Assembly (NCBI RefSeq): GCF_018687715.1
Contig: NC_056760.1
Span: 42,197,501-42,261,500, forward strand
Direction of reading: 5' to 3'
Length of the DNA stretch: 64,000 nt
Source of the DNA: Carya illinoinensis
Lineage: Eukaryota > Streptophyta > Magnoliopsida > Fagales > Juglandaceae
Below are positions 22,702-34,864 of this stretch, piece by piece. Positions within the stretch are counted from its first letter, which is position 1. The number at the start of each line of letters is the position of its first letter. The position numbers and the translations under genes were made by a program. The notes under the pieces are model-generated. The model searched no databases. It was not told the DNA's origin and was given only the letters and a program-made list of their open reading frames with translations.

Positions 22702-25150
22702 TGATCTCATAATAGAGCTGAAAGCGAATAAAGCTGAAAGGGTGAGCTAAAAGTTGATCTCATATGAATAAAACTCGCCATATTTATTTATTCTAATGGA
22801 GGAAGTCCTCACAAGAATACTAAAGGAAAAATATGAGAGTGGAATAATTCGAGGATATTCTCAAGCTAGAGGTACGCCTTTAATTTCTCACTTATTATAT
22901 GTAGATGATATTGTGATTTTTACAAATGGAGCCAAAAGGTCTGGTTAAAGTTCTGGAAGTATATGAGAAATGGTTGGGTCAACTAGTGAGTAGAGAAAAA
23001 TCGGCAAGAATTTTTTCAAAGCACATAAGGCCAGCTAGGAGAAGGAGCATCCTGCAAATCACTGGATTTGGAAAGGGTTGGCTTCCAATAAAGTATTTGG
23101 GGGTGAACATCGTCGATGGAAGACTTACATTTAGCCATTTGGAGGAACTCATTAATAAAGTACGTGATAAGGTAAGTGGCTGGAAGACTAGACTTCTATA
23201 GGCCAGAGGCAAACTTATTCTCTTATTGAAACATGTTCTATCTAGTTTGCCAATTTATCTACTATTTGTTCTACAGGTCCCGAAGTTGGTTTTAGGCACT
23301 AGTAACCGAATACCTAGCACATTTTTTGTGTGAGAATCATATGGCTCGCCCAAAAAGAAATGGTATGCTTGGAACACAATTTGTAAGCCAATAAATGAAG
23401 GTGGCCTAGGCCTCCGAGACCTTGAGGAGGTTCAAAAATCCCTACAGATGAAGTTTGCATGGAAAATCATCAAAAATAACTCTCTTTGGGCACAATTCTT
23501 CAAGGGAAAATATGTGAAGGAAAATCATCTCTCTCTTCTTGATAAAACAAAAGGAACTTGGTTTTGGAGAATGGTTATGAAGCAAATTCCGAATGTGTTG
23601 GAGCAAGTAAAATGGAAAGTGCGTGATGGTAATGTGTCATTTTGGTTTGACTCATGGGCTGGAGAAGGTCCCTTAGCAGACTCTTTACATCTCACAGAAC
23701 TCCCAGGACTAAAGGTTTGTGATTGTAAATTGGCTAATGAGTGAGACTTTCACCTCGTGGAGAGTTTGGTGGGAGTGAAAAAAGCAGAGGAGATCATTGA
23801 AGAACTTGGAAATCCATGAGAGGGGAAGGACCTGCTAGTATGGACCCCTGCCATAGATGGGCAGTTCACAGTTTGTAGCACATGGGATTGCCTGCGAGTG
23901 AAGTCTCCCGAGACACCATGGTCGGCTTGGGTATGGCATGAGCTCTTACCAAAGAAGATGTCGATAATGGTCTGGAAAGTATGGAACAATAGCCTTAGTG
24001 TGGATGACAGGTTAAGGAGGATTGGGATTATAGTGGTGTCCAAGTGCTATTTTTGTACTAGAGAAGGCTATGAGGACATCAACCATGTCCTATATGCTGG
24101 AGAATTTGTTCAACATATATGGAGAAAATGTGCTCTGTCCTTTGGCGTCTCGTTTCAGGAATATATCACATGGAAAGAAAACATGAAGCTGTGGTTTAGG
24201 CGTGCATCCAAGTCCTCTCAAATGGGGGTAATATTGGGAACCCTTCCTATTACTATAATGTGGAAGCTATGGTCAAGGAGGTGTAGATCATGCATGGAGG
24301 GTTACGCGGAAATGCTAGAAGAAGTATGGTAGGTGGTTTGGTTATGGTTGACAAGAATAATGGAAAAATCTACAAACTTTTAGGAGCTTGCAAATGGAAA
24401 TCAGGAAACGTTGAGGGCTCTGAATATTATAGTGCTTCCTATGAAACAAAATTAAATTCAAGTGATCAGATAGACGAAGCCGCAGTACGGAAAATTCAAG
24501 TTAAATACGGATAGGTGTAGTTTGAATAACCCAGGGAACTCGAGTGTAGGAGGTCTCCTCTATAACGATTAGGGCAACGTAGTCTTTACATTCTCTGTAA
24601 AACTGGGAAATGGTAGCAGCACTGCAGCAGAAACTAAAGCCATCCTTCATGGGCTGACGCTGAAGTTGTGTCAAGAACGAAGGATACAGGGAGTGGTAGT
24701 TGAATTCGACTCTTTGATGGTGGTTCGGTGGGATAGCAGTGATAAGTGTGGAGTGTGGTACCTTGAAGAATTTTGGGAGGAAATTGTAAGACTTGTTAGA
24801 GAAGGGGATCACTCAATTCAGCATGTATTTTGGGAAGGAAATGCCCCTGTTGACTACTTGGCAAAACATGGTGCTCAGGGACACGACCGACTTTGGCACA
24901 ACACCTTGTAGCTCCCAATGAAGCTCCGAGGACTTATTCGTACAGATAAGCTAAATCTTCCATATTTACGTATTCGATAGGAATTGAATTTGTGGTAATA
25001 TTGGATAGTTTTATTTTGGTAGTTGACATTTGTCGGAGTTTTTTGTTTTTGCTCTAGCGTGGGTCCTGTATTATGGTATTCATCCGCCATAAGTGAGGCT
25101 TCACTCAATAAAGGGACGTGCCATCCTCTTTTTTAAAAAAAAAAAAACTA
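22702..25150 (+). mobile_element. LINE A: 5'-truncated L1-type non-LTR retrotransposon
   Basis: LINE homology starts near 22775 inside the reverse transcriptase (PYLFILMEEVL, then SHLLYVDDIVIFTNGAKR). It continues through the RT C-terminal region (KYLGVNIVDGRLTFSHLEEL, GGLGLRDLEEVQKSLQMKFAW), a zf-RVT domain (WVWHELLPKKMSIMVWKVWN, CYFCTREGYEDINHVL) and an RNase H domain (STAAETKAILHGLTL, VVEFDSLMVVRWDS). It ends in a 3'UTR with a poly(A) tail at 25135-25147. Stops and frameshifts are frequent. A 12-bp match, ATAATTAAAAGT, at 22690-22701 and 25151-25162 is a candidate target duplication. About 70 bp of non-LINE-like sequence with an internal repeat (AAAAGTTGATCTCATA twice) then lies at the 5' end. 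Confidence 0.8.
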
Positions 25151-26130
25151 ATAATTAAAAGTATTTCTTAACTAGATTGGATCGAGAATCCAAAGTCTTT
25201 TTTTTTTCCTTTCGGTAAATGACTGCTAGCTTTAAAAATTAGACTAATTAATATGAGGAATAAACCTTTCATATCTTTGGTTATTCTCAATGTGCATTAT
25301 ATATTTTAATCTCTATATCAAGAAACATAGAGATAATAATTTTTTTGTATCTAGCTAGAATCATTTTTATAATATTTGTATTATGCAAATATACTAAACT
25401 GTACATTTTGGAAAATATATAAAAGAAAATTAATTATTTAAATGTTGATTTGCCCTCCAAAAATAAATTCCTAGATTCACCCGGCACAGCTCACACATGC
25501 TATTTCCCAGTGTCGTTCCGTTGACCAAAGACACTTTTCCAACAATAAACCGGCCACCATAGCGCTAATATATATATATATTTATATGAATAAAGCTACT
25601 CTGCCGGTTCCATAAGACCGCTCCCAGTTAACACATGATGTGGAGTGCGCAGGCCTGCAACCTGAGACATATTTGGGGCCGACACGATCCGACAACTGAG
25701 CAGTTCGAAAATGGGCCAACCCGACCTGCATCATTTGGGATTAGGTGAAACTGGACGGTTTTTTTTTTTTTTTTGGTATATATATTTTTTTAATTTTTTA
25801 TGTGTGCCTTTCTAGAAGGATCCAGACAGTTACCTTAAGGAAATTGAAGAACAATATTTGACACCCTAATTACAACTTAATGCAATGTCTTTAAAGTAAA
25901 AACTACAAAACTGCAATTTTGTCACATATTATGGTCTTTAAACCAAGTGGAAAGATATTTTCTTTTTCTAAAATGATAAAAGGAACATAAACTCCATTAG
26001 CTGTTTAAGAGGAAGTAGGAATATGGTCAACAAATGCTTTCAGACAAAAAGTAGGAGTGGGTCTTGATAAAGTTGACAACTTCAGGAATGACGATGAAAA
26101 GGGGCCTTAAGACAAGCTTTAGGTGGAAAA

Positions 26131-26234
26131 TCTTCTCTCTCTCTCTCTCTCTTCCTATCCTTATCGTGGATGGAGCTGGACTGCTTGATGGGTTGGAGAA
26201 GAAGTCGGTACTTGTTTCTTGGATGTGAGATCCA

Positions 26235-26281
<47 letters not shown>
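26131..26281. repeat. Paired complementary microsatellites (CT)n ... (GA)n
   Basis: A (TC)n run at 26131-26152 is followed about 85 bp later by a (GA)n run of about 44 bp at 26238-26281. The two are reverse complements, so they could form a hairpin stem. Confidence 0.85.
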
Positions 26282-26285
<4 letters not shown>

Positions 26286-26745
26286 GAAGGCAGGGGGTAG
26301 GGTTTGTGTAGAAGTGAGAGAAGTTAAATGGACGGATTGCAAATGATGGCCCGACATTCATCAAGTTCTACAGTGTGGAAACCAACTCTTGATTTCCATC
26401 CGGTTTTATCGGGTCGGGTCCAATCTTGTAGCATGGGTTCATTGGCCCATCGGGCTTTTTGCACAGGCCTAGAGTGCCACGTTGTCTAAGAGAAAAGGAA
26501 AACTTTTGTCTTTTGCCAAACACGATTTAATGGACCAGCCTCCCCTCTACCATCTCGCACCCACCTAACCTCTCCCTAATGTCGCTAACCTCTATTCCCG
26601 GCGTCATCTACGGCAAAAAATTGAGTCAAGCCAAGCTTCTTTATATATATAAAAAAAAACCACGATTCGAAGCCTCCATCTTGCACCTGTTGTCCCTCCC
26701 GCCCTCCCTCCCTCCCTCCATCACGAGTCACTCTGAGTCGGCCTC

Positions 26746-26817
26746 CTAAGGTGAAAGTGAAGCTTTGTTTTGAACAATTTTCTAAGGTGAAAGTTATGCT
26801 TTGTTTTGAACAATTTC
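26746..26817. repeat. 36-bp tandem duplication
   Basis: Two consecutive copies start CTAAGGTGAAAGT and end TTTGTTTTGAACAATTT. They differ at about four positions, chiefly GAAG versus TATG. Nothing in the surroundings is coding. Confidence 0.85.
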
Positions 26818-27502
26818 TTCATCTTTGTTTTGTCTATGTGTATTGAGCTTTTATGGACTCACCGATAGCTTTTATTAACATCTATAGAAATTTAATGTAT
26901 AGAATGCACGTATTGGTGTAGAATATAGATAAATCAAGTAAAATACATTAGATTATCTATTAGCCCCTTACAATATTTTTGAAGGATTTATCGTTGCCAA
27001 TAGTGATCTGGAGTTGAGAATCTAGCATTTGCCTCTTTTTTAATAAGGCTCGTGCATTCAGATACTCTACATGTATTTGACGTCTAGTTTTATTACTGCA
27101 AGATTCAACTCTTTTATTTTTTTTCATTTCTTCTAATAATATTATGTGGCGTACGATCAAATCTAGGCGGCACATTAGTACCACTATCTCTCTATATATA
27201 GAGAAATGCTAGGTAGATCGATGGTCTATCGAAACATTTGCACCGATGGGTGCTTTTTTATTTTTTATACATTTTTTTTCTATGTATTAAATGATTTTTT
27301 TATTTTTATTTTGTTAGCTGCTGAGAAATATTTTCTTAGTATTTAAGAAAAAGACAGAAAAAAACATTTTGAAGGGAATCGGTAGTTCTATCTTGACGTA
27401 TTGGCCTTGGCCTTCGTAGAACTACCTATATATATATATATATATATATAAATATTTAGGCTGTTAGGAGAATGACACAGTCGTAAAACCGAAATGCTTT
27501 AG

Positions 27503-27690
27503 GTTGCGTTTAGATGTTGAGTTGAGTTGAAATAAAAGTTAAAAGTTGAATAAAATATTATTAGAGTATTATTTTTTAATATTATTATTATTTTAAAATT
27601 TGAAAAAGTTAAATTATTTATTATATTTTATATTGAAATTTGAAAAAATTATAATAATGAGATGAAATGAATTAAGGAACCAAACTGACC
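27503..27690 (+). repeat. AT-rich dispersed MITE-like repeat, family A, copy 3
   Basis: It begins GTTTAGATGTTGAGTTGAGT and runs through AAAAGTTAAAAGTTGAATAA, ATTATTTTTTAATATTATTA, TTTGAAAAAGTTAAATTATT and TGAGATGAAATGAATTAAGG. It shares the full motif order with 44495-44670 and, reversed, with 17262-17470. Confidence 0.75.
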
Positions 27691-28550
27691 CAATTTTCTC
27701 GCCCAGCAAAGCAAAGACATGTACATAGGAAGACTTTTAAAGCAAAGCAAAATATTAATATATTATAGGTAATTAGAAAGGAAATGTTTTCCATCTAAGT
27801 GAGGATTTCAACGCAATGTGTGCTGTTTGAACTTGGGTTTGCGATTTTGCTGTTGGAATTTGGACGTACGTCTTCCAATATACCAATTGTCTGCGACGGA
27901 GAAGAAACATTTTGCAAGCTTTTTCAAATTTCATACAAGTTTTTATAAAAATTAAATTCTATCTAAAAATAATATAAAAGAAACTATTCTTTATTACTAA
28001 ACAAAAGAATTGCCATGCCACATCCAAAGTCTACATTGTTTAGCACGCCTCTAGAAATAGAGACTTTTTGGACCGCCTTTACCAAAAGCCGAAAACATGT
28101 GCGTACGTGTTTTTATTCATTTTTTTTTTCTCTCTATTATCGAAAGCCATTAAAGAATCCTAATTCAAAATATCTAATTATTATTTATAAAATTCTCGTC
28201 TCAATTTCCAAACCAGTCCTCAATATCTTTTATATTTGTTTATCATGTAATTGTGGTCAGATCTGCTACTGATATCATTCGGCCACTCTTCATGGCGGCC
28301 TTTTTGTCAATGCCATAATTTCTATTTTTATGTTTTAGTACGATTTATCCAGATTTCAATTTTATTTTGGACTCTGTATTCTACAGGCTGAGGGGAAAAA
28401 AAAAAAAAAAGTTCAAAAATTTGATTTCGCTTTGACTCAGAGTCGAATTTTGTTCTCATGTCAGAGTTGGAGGTGTCGCCGAACAAACTCCTACTCCACT
28501 CCGATCCCACTCTGACTTCGAATTTGACTATAATATTATACATATGTTAT

Positions 28551-29211
28551 AAAAATATATGTATTTATTTATATATCGATCATATATACTAATATAATTA
28601 TATAATTAGAATTTATATATTTAAATTCAATAATATACTAATATGAGCTATCCTTATAAAATAATAAAGTTATACTATAATAGAAATAAACTAAATTGAT
28701 TACTAATAGTTTAGTATATGTAAATATCATAGTATTACTAGCATGTAATACTAATGTATAATAACACTAGTATAATAATATGTAATATTAAGTCTAGTAT
28801 ATAATTAAGTTAGAAATAAGTTAGATACTAGTAAAATAATATGTAATTAAACACTATAATACAAGTCTTTAATAGGAATAAGTTAAGACTAGTGTATAGA
28901 ATAGTCTAATGAGTTTATAACATGTAATTGTTACTAATCAATACTATAGTACAAATATAAATACTAACAATTCTACTTAAACACTATAGTATAAGTCTAT
29001 TTATAATAATGTATAATAACAATATAGTATGCGTAGTACTAATGTATAATAATACTAGTATATCTGTAAAAAAAAAAAAAAAATAGTAATATAACAAATT
29101 CTATTTAAGCAGTATATTACAATTCTATTTACAAAATTATTTTTAATAATTAACAATAAAAATTAAATTGAGTGATAAAAAAATTATAAAAACTATAAAT
29201 AGAGTGATAAC
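28551..29211. repeat. AT-rich degenerate tandem-like region (target of the nested elements)
   Basis: Short variants of AATACTAGTATAATAATATG, TAAACACTATAGTATAAGTC and TGTATAATAACA recur throughout. The same style of sequence resumes on the far side of the inserted elements at 39061-39175 (TATAATTAGACACTATGA). No coding potential. Confidence 0.6.
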
Positions 29212-29667
29212 ATATAATTAGGTAGGGGTGTAAAAAAACCATTGAACTGGTAAACCGGACTGGACCGGACCAAACCGGTGTGATCGGTCCGGTCCCGAGT
29301 TTGGTTTGGTTCAGTACCCTTTTTTTTTCCTTAAAACCGGGCAAAATTTGGTCCAGTTCCGATTTTTCTTTTTCTAAAACTGGACCGGACCAGTTTATAT
29401 ATATTTTAATTTTTTCTATTGTATATAATTTTTATATATAATATATAATTATATATAAAATAGTTTTGTATATATGATAAATTATTAATTAATATAATAT
29501 TAAATTTTAAAATCTTATATCATTTTGTTTATTGTCTTAATAGTTATACTAATATTATATAGTGCATATTAATAGTTATACTAATACTATATCACTATAT
29601 ATTATAATATACTATAATATATCACTATATTATATATTATAATGTACTACAATATATTATCACTATA

Positions 29668-29672
29668 GTATT
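29668..29672. repeat. Target-site duplication GTATT (left) of the LTR element
   Basis: GTATT directly precedes the left LTR (TGTAACAGCC...). The same five bases directly follow the right LTR at 38835-38839. A perfect 5-bp duplication is standard for integrase-mediated insertion. Confidence 0.9.
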
Positions 29673-32600
29673 TGTAACAGCCCGCTAGAAATTCAATTAA
29701 GGAATTTCTATTGACTTTAGGAACCTCGTGAAAACTCTGTAAGTTTACACGAATCGACTAATCACATAAATTTTAGCCTGTCAACATAGTTAGTGTTATC
29801 ACTCACTATAGTGTCAGAAATGTGATTTTAATTATTTGAGATAGTTAAAAGTGTCAGAATACATTATAGTCTATACCACTAGGCTTAATTGAATATTTAG
29901 AATTTTTCAGTACTAAGTTTATTACGTTTATTTTTGGAATGAATAGTAACCTTGGTAAATGTACTAAGCGCAGTGCTTTCAAAATCACAATGTGAAATAT
30001 CCAAATTAGGTTAGCGATATTTTATTTGGACACTTGGTAAGATCTTAACCACACATAATGAATAGTATTAGATACTTGGCACAAAGAGAAACCATTAGAT
30101 GGAATTGTAAGGGAAATTAAGGTGTGAGATCATAACACTTAAGCAAAATACACATTTGGAAAATATCTTAAGAATAGAGATTTAAAATACACATGGAAAG
30201 ATTTTAGCCACTTTACTCTTCTAAGTCTACTCCACATTTGGAAAATATATTAAGCTGATTTTTATAGATATTATTGGATAGAATATTTTGAGATAATCTT
30301 TTATAGATATTTTGGATAGGAGAAAACCACACTCAACTCTCAACTCCAGCCTTGTCATCTCCTTTATCTCGTCCATAAGCATCTCCAGCCATCACCCACG
30401 AACTTATCTTCATTTACACGTTCCTTTAAAAGAATATCAAACACTTTCTCTCGGACAGCTTTTAGGAGTTCTTTTGCACACCCATTTTGAAGCTTTTGTA
30501 AGTGTTTTATCATAAAGTCTCCTTCATATAAGTTGTTCCTCTTTGAGTCTAGTTTCCGTAGATATATTTTTCGTATCATTCCATGGTCATTTGGTCAGTC
30601 AAAAGTATTTTTAACCATGGAAAGGTCATTCTGGGCGTGAATCTGGAGAGTATGTTATAGTTTGGAGTTTTTGACCAAGCTAATGGATAGATATTGGTCC
30701 GAAATTTTTATGGAGTATTGTTAACATGTATATATGACTATTGGTTGAGGATTTTTGCATGATTAAAGGCTTTGATGAAAAATTTTCTTAGATTTAGAAA
30801 CTTAGAAACTGGAAGAGGAAAAACAGTTTCTGTTTTGAGAAAGTTTAACTCTTTGGTGGTCTAAACCTATTCCAATGACTTTGATAATTTTATTGGAGGA
30901 TCCTAAACATCTTATATACATGTTATATTATTATTTTGAATATATTTGATGTTAGTTTCAAAGATATGAAATTTTATGTAAAGAGATATTCAAATAAGCC
31001 AAAGTGTGGATGTTCTTGGCTAAATTTATGTTTTGGTTAATTTTTAACCATGTGATCTTGAATTAGAAGCTTATATATGTTTTAGAACATCTTTTTAAAC
31101 CATGTGATGGTTTAGTTTGAAGATCACATCTTTATAAGTCATAGATCAAAAGGTTGATCAAAACAAGTTGGAAACAAAAATCAATGGAAATAGCATATGA
31201 GAATTTCGGCCCTATGGAGTTTTTAATAGTTGTGATTAGTTTTAAATTTTTCTAAATTGATATTTGAATTGAGGATAAAATTTATATGAGGCATGTAAAT
31301 TTTGGTGACTTTTGGAGTTAGTATGCAAAATCCTTAAGTTATGGGTAAAACGGTCATTTTCCTACATGCAGAGAGTAAAATAGAAATTTTACTCTTTAAG
31401 TTAGTATTTTTCCATATTTCAAATTATTAGTGATTTAGTGCTAACTTTTAGAATCACTAATTACAGTTCCTCGTGATCGCGCTTAAGGTTTTAATAAGAA
31501 ACGCGGAGATCGAGGTAAGTTAGCTTTTAACTTACTAGCAGTCTACTGTGTATGTGTGCTAAGAAAAAGAACTACAGTGTATGTATGTATGTTATCATAT
31601 ATGTCATGCCATGCCAAGTTATCATGTAATTGTCTATTATACAGAATTTATTCTGTCATCAATTTTTATCTGTTACATAATATATTCTGTCATGTATTAC
31701 TGTACATTACAAGTATGTCATGTTAAATATGTTGTCTGTTATATGTTATGCCATGTTACGAAATGTTACTATCTCAAGTTGGTCATGTATTTCAAGTTAT
31801 GTTCAAATAACGTTATGTTACGTTAGGGCTTCAATCCTTTCGTATTCCAGTCACGTTTCATATTAAGTTTGTGTAGAATACATGGGGCCACAACAACTGT
31901 GGAGTATGTATTTACACATAGAATACATGGGGCCACAACAACTGTGGAGTATGTATTTTTCATGTTAAGTCAAGTTATGTAGGATACATGGGGCCACAAC
32001 AACTGTGGAGTATGTATTTAACTACATTGTGATGCGTCGAATACATGGGGCCACAACAACTGTGGAGTATGTATTTTTCATGTTAAGTCAAGTTTATGTA
32101 GAATACATGGGGCCACAACAACTATGGAGTATGTATTTAACTGCATAGTGATGTGTGGAATACATGGGGCCACAATAACTGTGGAGTATGTATTTACACA
32201 TAGAATACATGGGGCCACAACAACTGTGGAGTATGTATTTACACGTAGAATACATGGGGCCACAACAACTGTGGACTATGTATTTTTCATGCTAAGTCAA
32301 GTTTCAGATCAAGTTCATGTCAAGTCAAGTTCAGTTTATGATTCAATTTAAGTCATGTCAATTATGCTATGTTGTACGCTAAGTTATGCTTTAATTACTT
32401 ATGAATTTGATTATGCATTTATGCTTTTACTGTCATCCATACATCATTAGTCTGTGTGGAAGTTTTTTGTTAACTTGCTGAGATTTGTAATCAAATCTCA
32501 CTGTGGTAGTCCCAACTACCATTCCCCCCGAATGGTAGATCTTGTTACAGGACCTAAAGGAGGATCAGGAGCTGACCAACTAGACACAGTCGACTGAACG

Positions 32601-32945
32601 ACGGTGCGTCGTTAATGTTAATATAGTAGTTAAATTACTACTTGTACGATGGAGTTGCATCTCCAGTACTTTTTGGATCATAAGCATTTTGGACTAGTGT
32701 TGTGATTTTAGTTGTTCAATGGGTCTTTATGTATGAAGTATATTTTAAGCAATTGGGATATTTTCAATTTGGTGCATAGTATTGCTAAAGAAAAAAAATT
32801 ATCCGCTGCGAATATTGCATAATGTTAGATGCATGTTAGGAATATTGCATCTTATATGTCATGAACGGGGGCAGGTAACCTTGTGTTGCATGTTTCGACG
32901 CTTCAAATGTCCGTCTAATCCCAAACGGAATTTGGGAGCGTCACA
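29673..32945 (+). repeat. Left LTR
   Basis: It starts TG and ends CA, immediately followed by GGG and the primer-binding site. It contains an 8-unit hairpin minisatellite at 31877-32286. The ORF-like stretches inside (30312-30515, 31581-31826) recur in the right LTR and look non-coding. Confidence 0.93.
31877..32286. repeat. Tandem hairpin minisatellite in the left LTR (8 units)
   Basis: Each unit contains AATACAT-GGGG-CCACA-ACAAC-TGTGG-AGT-ATGTATT. Within it CCACA pairs with TGTGG and AATACAT with ATGTATT, so every unit is an imperfect stem-loop. Units start near 31877, 31921, 31980, 32039, 32100, 32158, 32202 and 32246, joined by linkers of two types (short ACACATAG or longer TTCATGTTAAGTCAAG). 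Confidence 0.9.
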
Positions 32946-32948
32946 GGG

Positions 32949-32960
32949 TGGTATCAGAGC
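32949..32960 (+). other. Primer-binding site (tRNA-Met type)
   Basis: TGGTATCAGAGC, three bases after the left LTR end, matches the plant initiator tRNA-Met 3' end used by most plant LTR retrotransposons for minus-strand priming. Confidence 0.9.
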
Positions 32961-33113
32961 AATACGTCTCTGGGCAGTAAATCCACATGTCCTTAGGAAA
33001 TGCACCAAACATTAGGCTTGGAATTTTAGTCGTCATTAGGCTTGAATTTCTTAAGGTATGAAAGGTAGTATGTGGTTTTAATACGTATACTCGTGTGTTT
33101 CAAGAAATGACAC

Positions 33114-33365
33114 ATGACTTGTAGTAGAATACCTCAGAAACCTAAGGGAGATAACAATCAAGAGGATCAGAATTCCCCGATGGATGAAGGATCAGCTGAG
33201 GTGGTAAGTTTGCTGACCAATGTGTTTAGACATCCACAACTACGACAAGTGCACATTCCCATTAGAGTATATGCTGTCACTCAGAGAGATGTAGATGCTG
33301 GCGCTCCAGGAACTGCAGGAGCTGGTATCGTCACTAGTATTTTACTAGGACCTATGTGTGGTTAA
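33114..33365 (+). pseudogene. gag-protease deletion remnant of the LTR element
   Basis: An 83-codon frame has a first half (RIPQKPKGDNNQEDQNSPMD, AEVVSLLTNVF) that looks like a chromovirus gag start. Its second half (IRVYAVTQRDVDAGAPGTAG, AGIVTSILLG) looks like the gag-to-protease border that precedes the aspartic protease DSGATHS motif in related elements. The joining point is near HPQLRQVHIP. The catalytic motif itself is missing and the frame stops at TAA, so an internal deletion removed most of gag and all of pol. Identification rests on remembered family wording and needs a search. Confidence 0.6.
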
Positions 33366-34225
33366 ACATAGTTAAGGTTGATCCGATTGCAATTGATGGT
33401 AGTATTGCATTATTGTTATTTTGGAGTAGGTCAAGTCATTGGGGTTGGTAAATTGTACATTGTTTGATTCAAACGAGTCATTGTTTCTATAAATTGTGGT
33501 AGTACTTGAGAATTCAGTTTGGAAGCTGAATTGTTACCCTAGTGGTAAGAGTAACAATTTTCATTAGAAGTATTATTGTTCATACCAATGTAGATATAGA
33601 ATACCTTTTAATAATATGAGAAAGGATATTTAGGGTTGATGAATGGTATTCTACATATTTGGAGAATTGTTTTGATTCTGAGAATACGATGAAAATTGTG
33701 TTTGGAAGAGTAATTTGATTAGGAGAAGTTTTAGCCATAGTAGGATTCATTTATGATAATAGTTTTACCACGCCGCCAGTAAATGATTTCTGGCAAAGCA
33801 CTATCTTTATGGATACATAGATTGATCTTCTTTTCTGGAGACTATTATATGGGGAGTAAAATCTTAGTCTTGAGGATTTATGTGAACATTAGGAACAAAT
33901 CATTTAGAGTTAGAATAAGTGATAACTCATGATGGATAGAAGAGTTATGACAATCATAAGAGAGAAAGTCTCAAGTTTAAGTTATTAATTGGTCAGTTAT
34001 CGAAGTACTACCTAGGAAGAGGACTGATTGTTGCGACTATAAAGAAGTAAGTTAGTCCTAGACCAGTAGAACTCCTTGAGGTTTTTATTAACTTGAAGAT
34101 TACCGAGAGTTTGGATATGCATGATTAAATGCATATTTATATGAGTCATTGGATCATATCATATATATGAAAATCCCTGAAAGAAATAAAATGGAGCACA
34201 TAAAACATCTACCAGAAAATAGAAA
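33366..34225. other. Unassigned internal sequence of the LTR element
   Basis: No open frame of useful length and no recognisable domain were found. It lies between the gag/protease remnant and the antisense unit and is probably residue of degraded or captured sequence. Confidence 0.5.
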
Positions 34226-34245
34226 CACAAATATGAATATTTGTG
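34226..34245 (-). terminator. Palindrome downstream of the antisense ORF
   Basis: CACAAATAT-GA-ATATTTGTG has perfect 9-bp arms. It lies just beyond the overlapping AATAAA signals of the antisense unit (complement of 34250-34260) and might mark its 3' end. The role is inference. Confidence 0.35.
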
Positions 34246-34274
34246 AAGTTTTATTTTATTATCTTAAAGCAAAA

Positions 34275-34703
34275 TTACAGAAATTTGAGGCTCTTTGCCT
34301 CAATCCTTAAACGCTCTTGCTCTTCAAAAATCTGCATGCCTTTCCTATCTAAAGGAGTAGCCACTCGAAAAGAAGAGTTAAGCAAAGATTTTAAATCTCT
34401 GTTCTCTCGCTTTACTGCTTCTATCTTCATGTTGGATTCCATAAGAAGTCTCTGAAGAATAGAAATACTCTCGTGGAGTTTGTCAACCCCACCAGTCCTG
34501 GATTGCAGTCGCTGAGAATATGCGACAATGGCTGATGAGTATCGAGTACCGAGACTCACAAGCTCGTAGATAAGTTCATTTTCTGACTTATTAGTCAGAT
34601 CATTATTAGATTGCATAATAGCACCTACGGAAGAAGCAGAAATAACTGGTGAACGAGGTGCAGAATACCTCATGTTTTGGTAATAAGAAGATTGCTGAGC
34701 CAT
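34275..34703 (-). CDS. Antisense 142-aa ORF of unknown function inside the LTR element
   Basis: ATG at 34703 and TAA at 34275 on the minus strand, opposite to the retrotransposon. The N-terminus is Ser/Tyr/Gln-rich (MAQQSSYYQNMRYSAPRSP). The centre is polar (NKSENELIYELVSLGTRYSS). A region of about residues 70-100 (KLHESISILQRLLMESNMKI then KRENRDLKSLL) has heptad-like spacing of a coiled coil, and the tail is charged and basic (EEQERLRIEAKSLKFL). It is the only clean internal ORF of this size. A TATAAAAG lies 100 bp upstream, four ~45-bp repeats lie further upstream, and AATAAA signals lie just downstream. I do not recognise the protein. Candidates are an element-encoded antisense accessory ORF, as known in other plant gypsy lineages, a captured host gene, or a pararetrovirus-derived fragment. 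No function is claimed. Confidence 0.55.
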   Translation of the reverse strand: MAQQSSYYQNMRYSAPRSPVISASSVGAIMQSNNDLTNKSENELIYELVSLGTRYSSAIVAYSQRLQSRTGGVDKLHESISILQRLLMESNMKIEAVKRENRDLKSLLNSSFRVATPLDRKGMQIFEEQERLRIEAKSLKFL

Positions 34704-34803
34704 TGCAGAGTGAGTAAGTAGAAAGAGATTGCAGAGTAAGAATGCAGACTAATTTCAGAAAAGTGAAGAAGATGAGATGCGAAAGAAGATGAACTGAATA
34801 ATT

Positions 34804-34811
34804 CTTTTATA
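34804..34811 (-). promoter_or_regulatory. TATA box of the antisense unit
   Basis: The minus strand reads TCTCTATAAAAGAATTATTC. It is 101 bp upstream of the ATG of the 142-aa ORF, with the repeat array starting about 55 bp further upstream. That is promoter-like spacing. Confidence 0.55.
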
Positions 34812-34864
34812 GAGAAAATTATGACGAATCATCTCTCGTGAAGCATTTCTCTACAAGAGACAAT

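Larger units (their letters stand above)
25163..28550. other. Intergenic region with microsatellites, no gene
   Basis: It contains (CT)n and (GA)n blocks (26131-26152, 26237-26281), a CCCT-rich block (26699-26720), a 36-bp tandem duplication (26746-26817), a (TA)n run (27427-27450) and a family A MITE (27503-27690). The short ORFs encode low-complexity peptides or lack domains, and no gene is supported. Confidence 0.6.

Noticed and set aside
26082..26364. Minus-strand ORFs with long Leu/Ser runs
   Set aside because: Translation of the (GA)n microsatellite.
30312..30515. 67-codon ORF repeated in both LTRs (also 36111-36314)
   Set aside because: It recurs only because the LTRs are duplicates. 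The first methionine differs in context, and no domain or initiation evidence is seen.
32124..32351. Repetitive 75-codon ORF in the left LTR
   Set aside because: Product of the hairpin minisatellite; see the finding on the right-LTR array.
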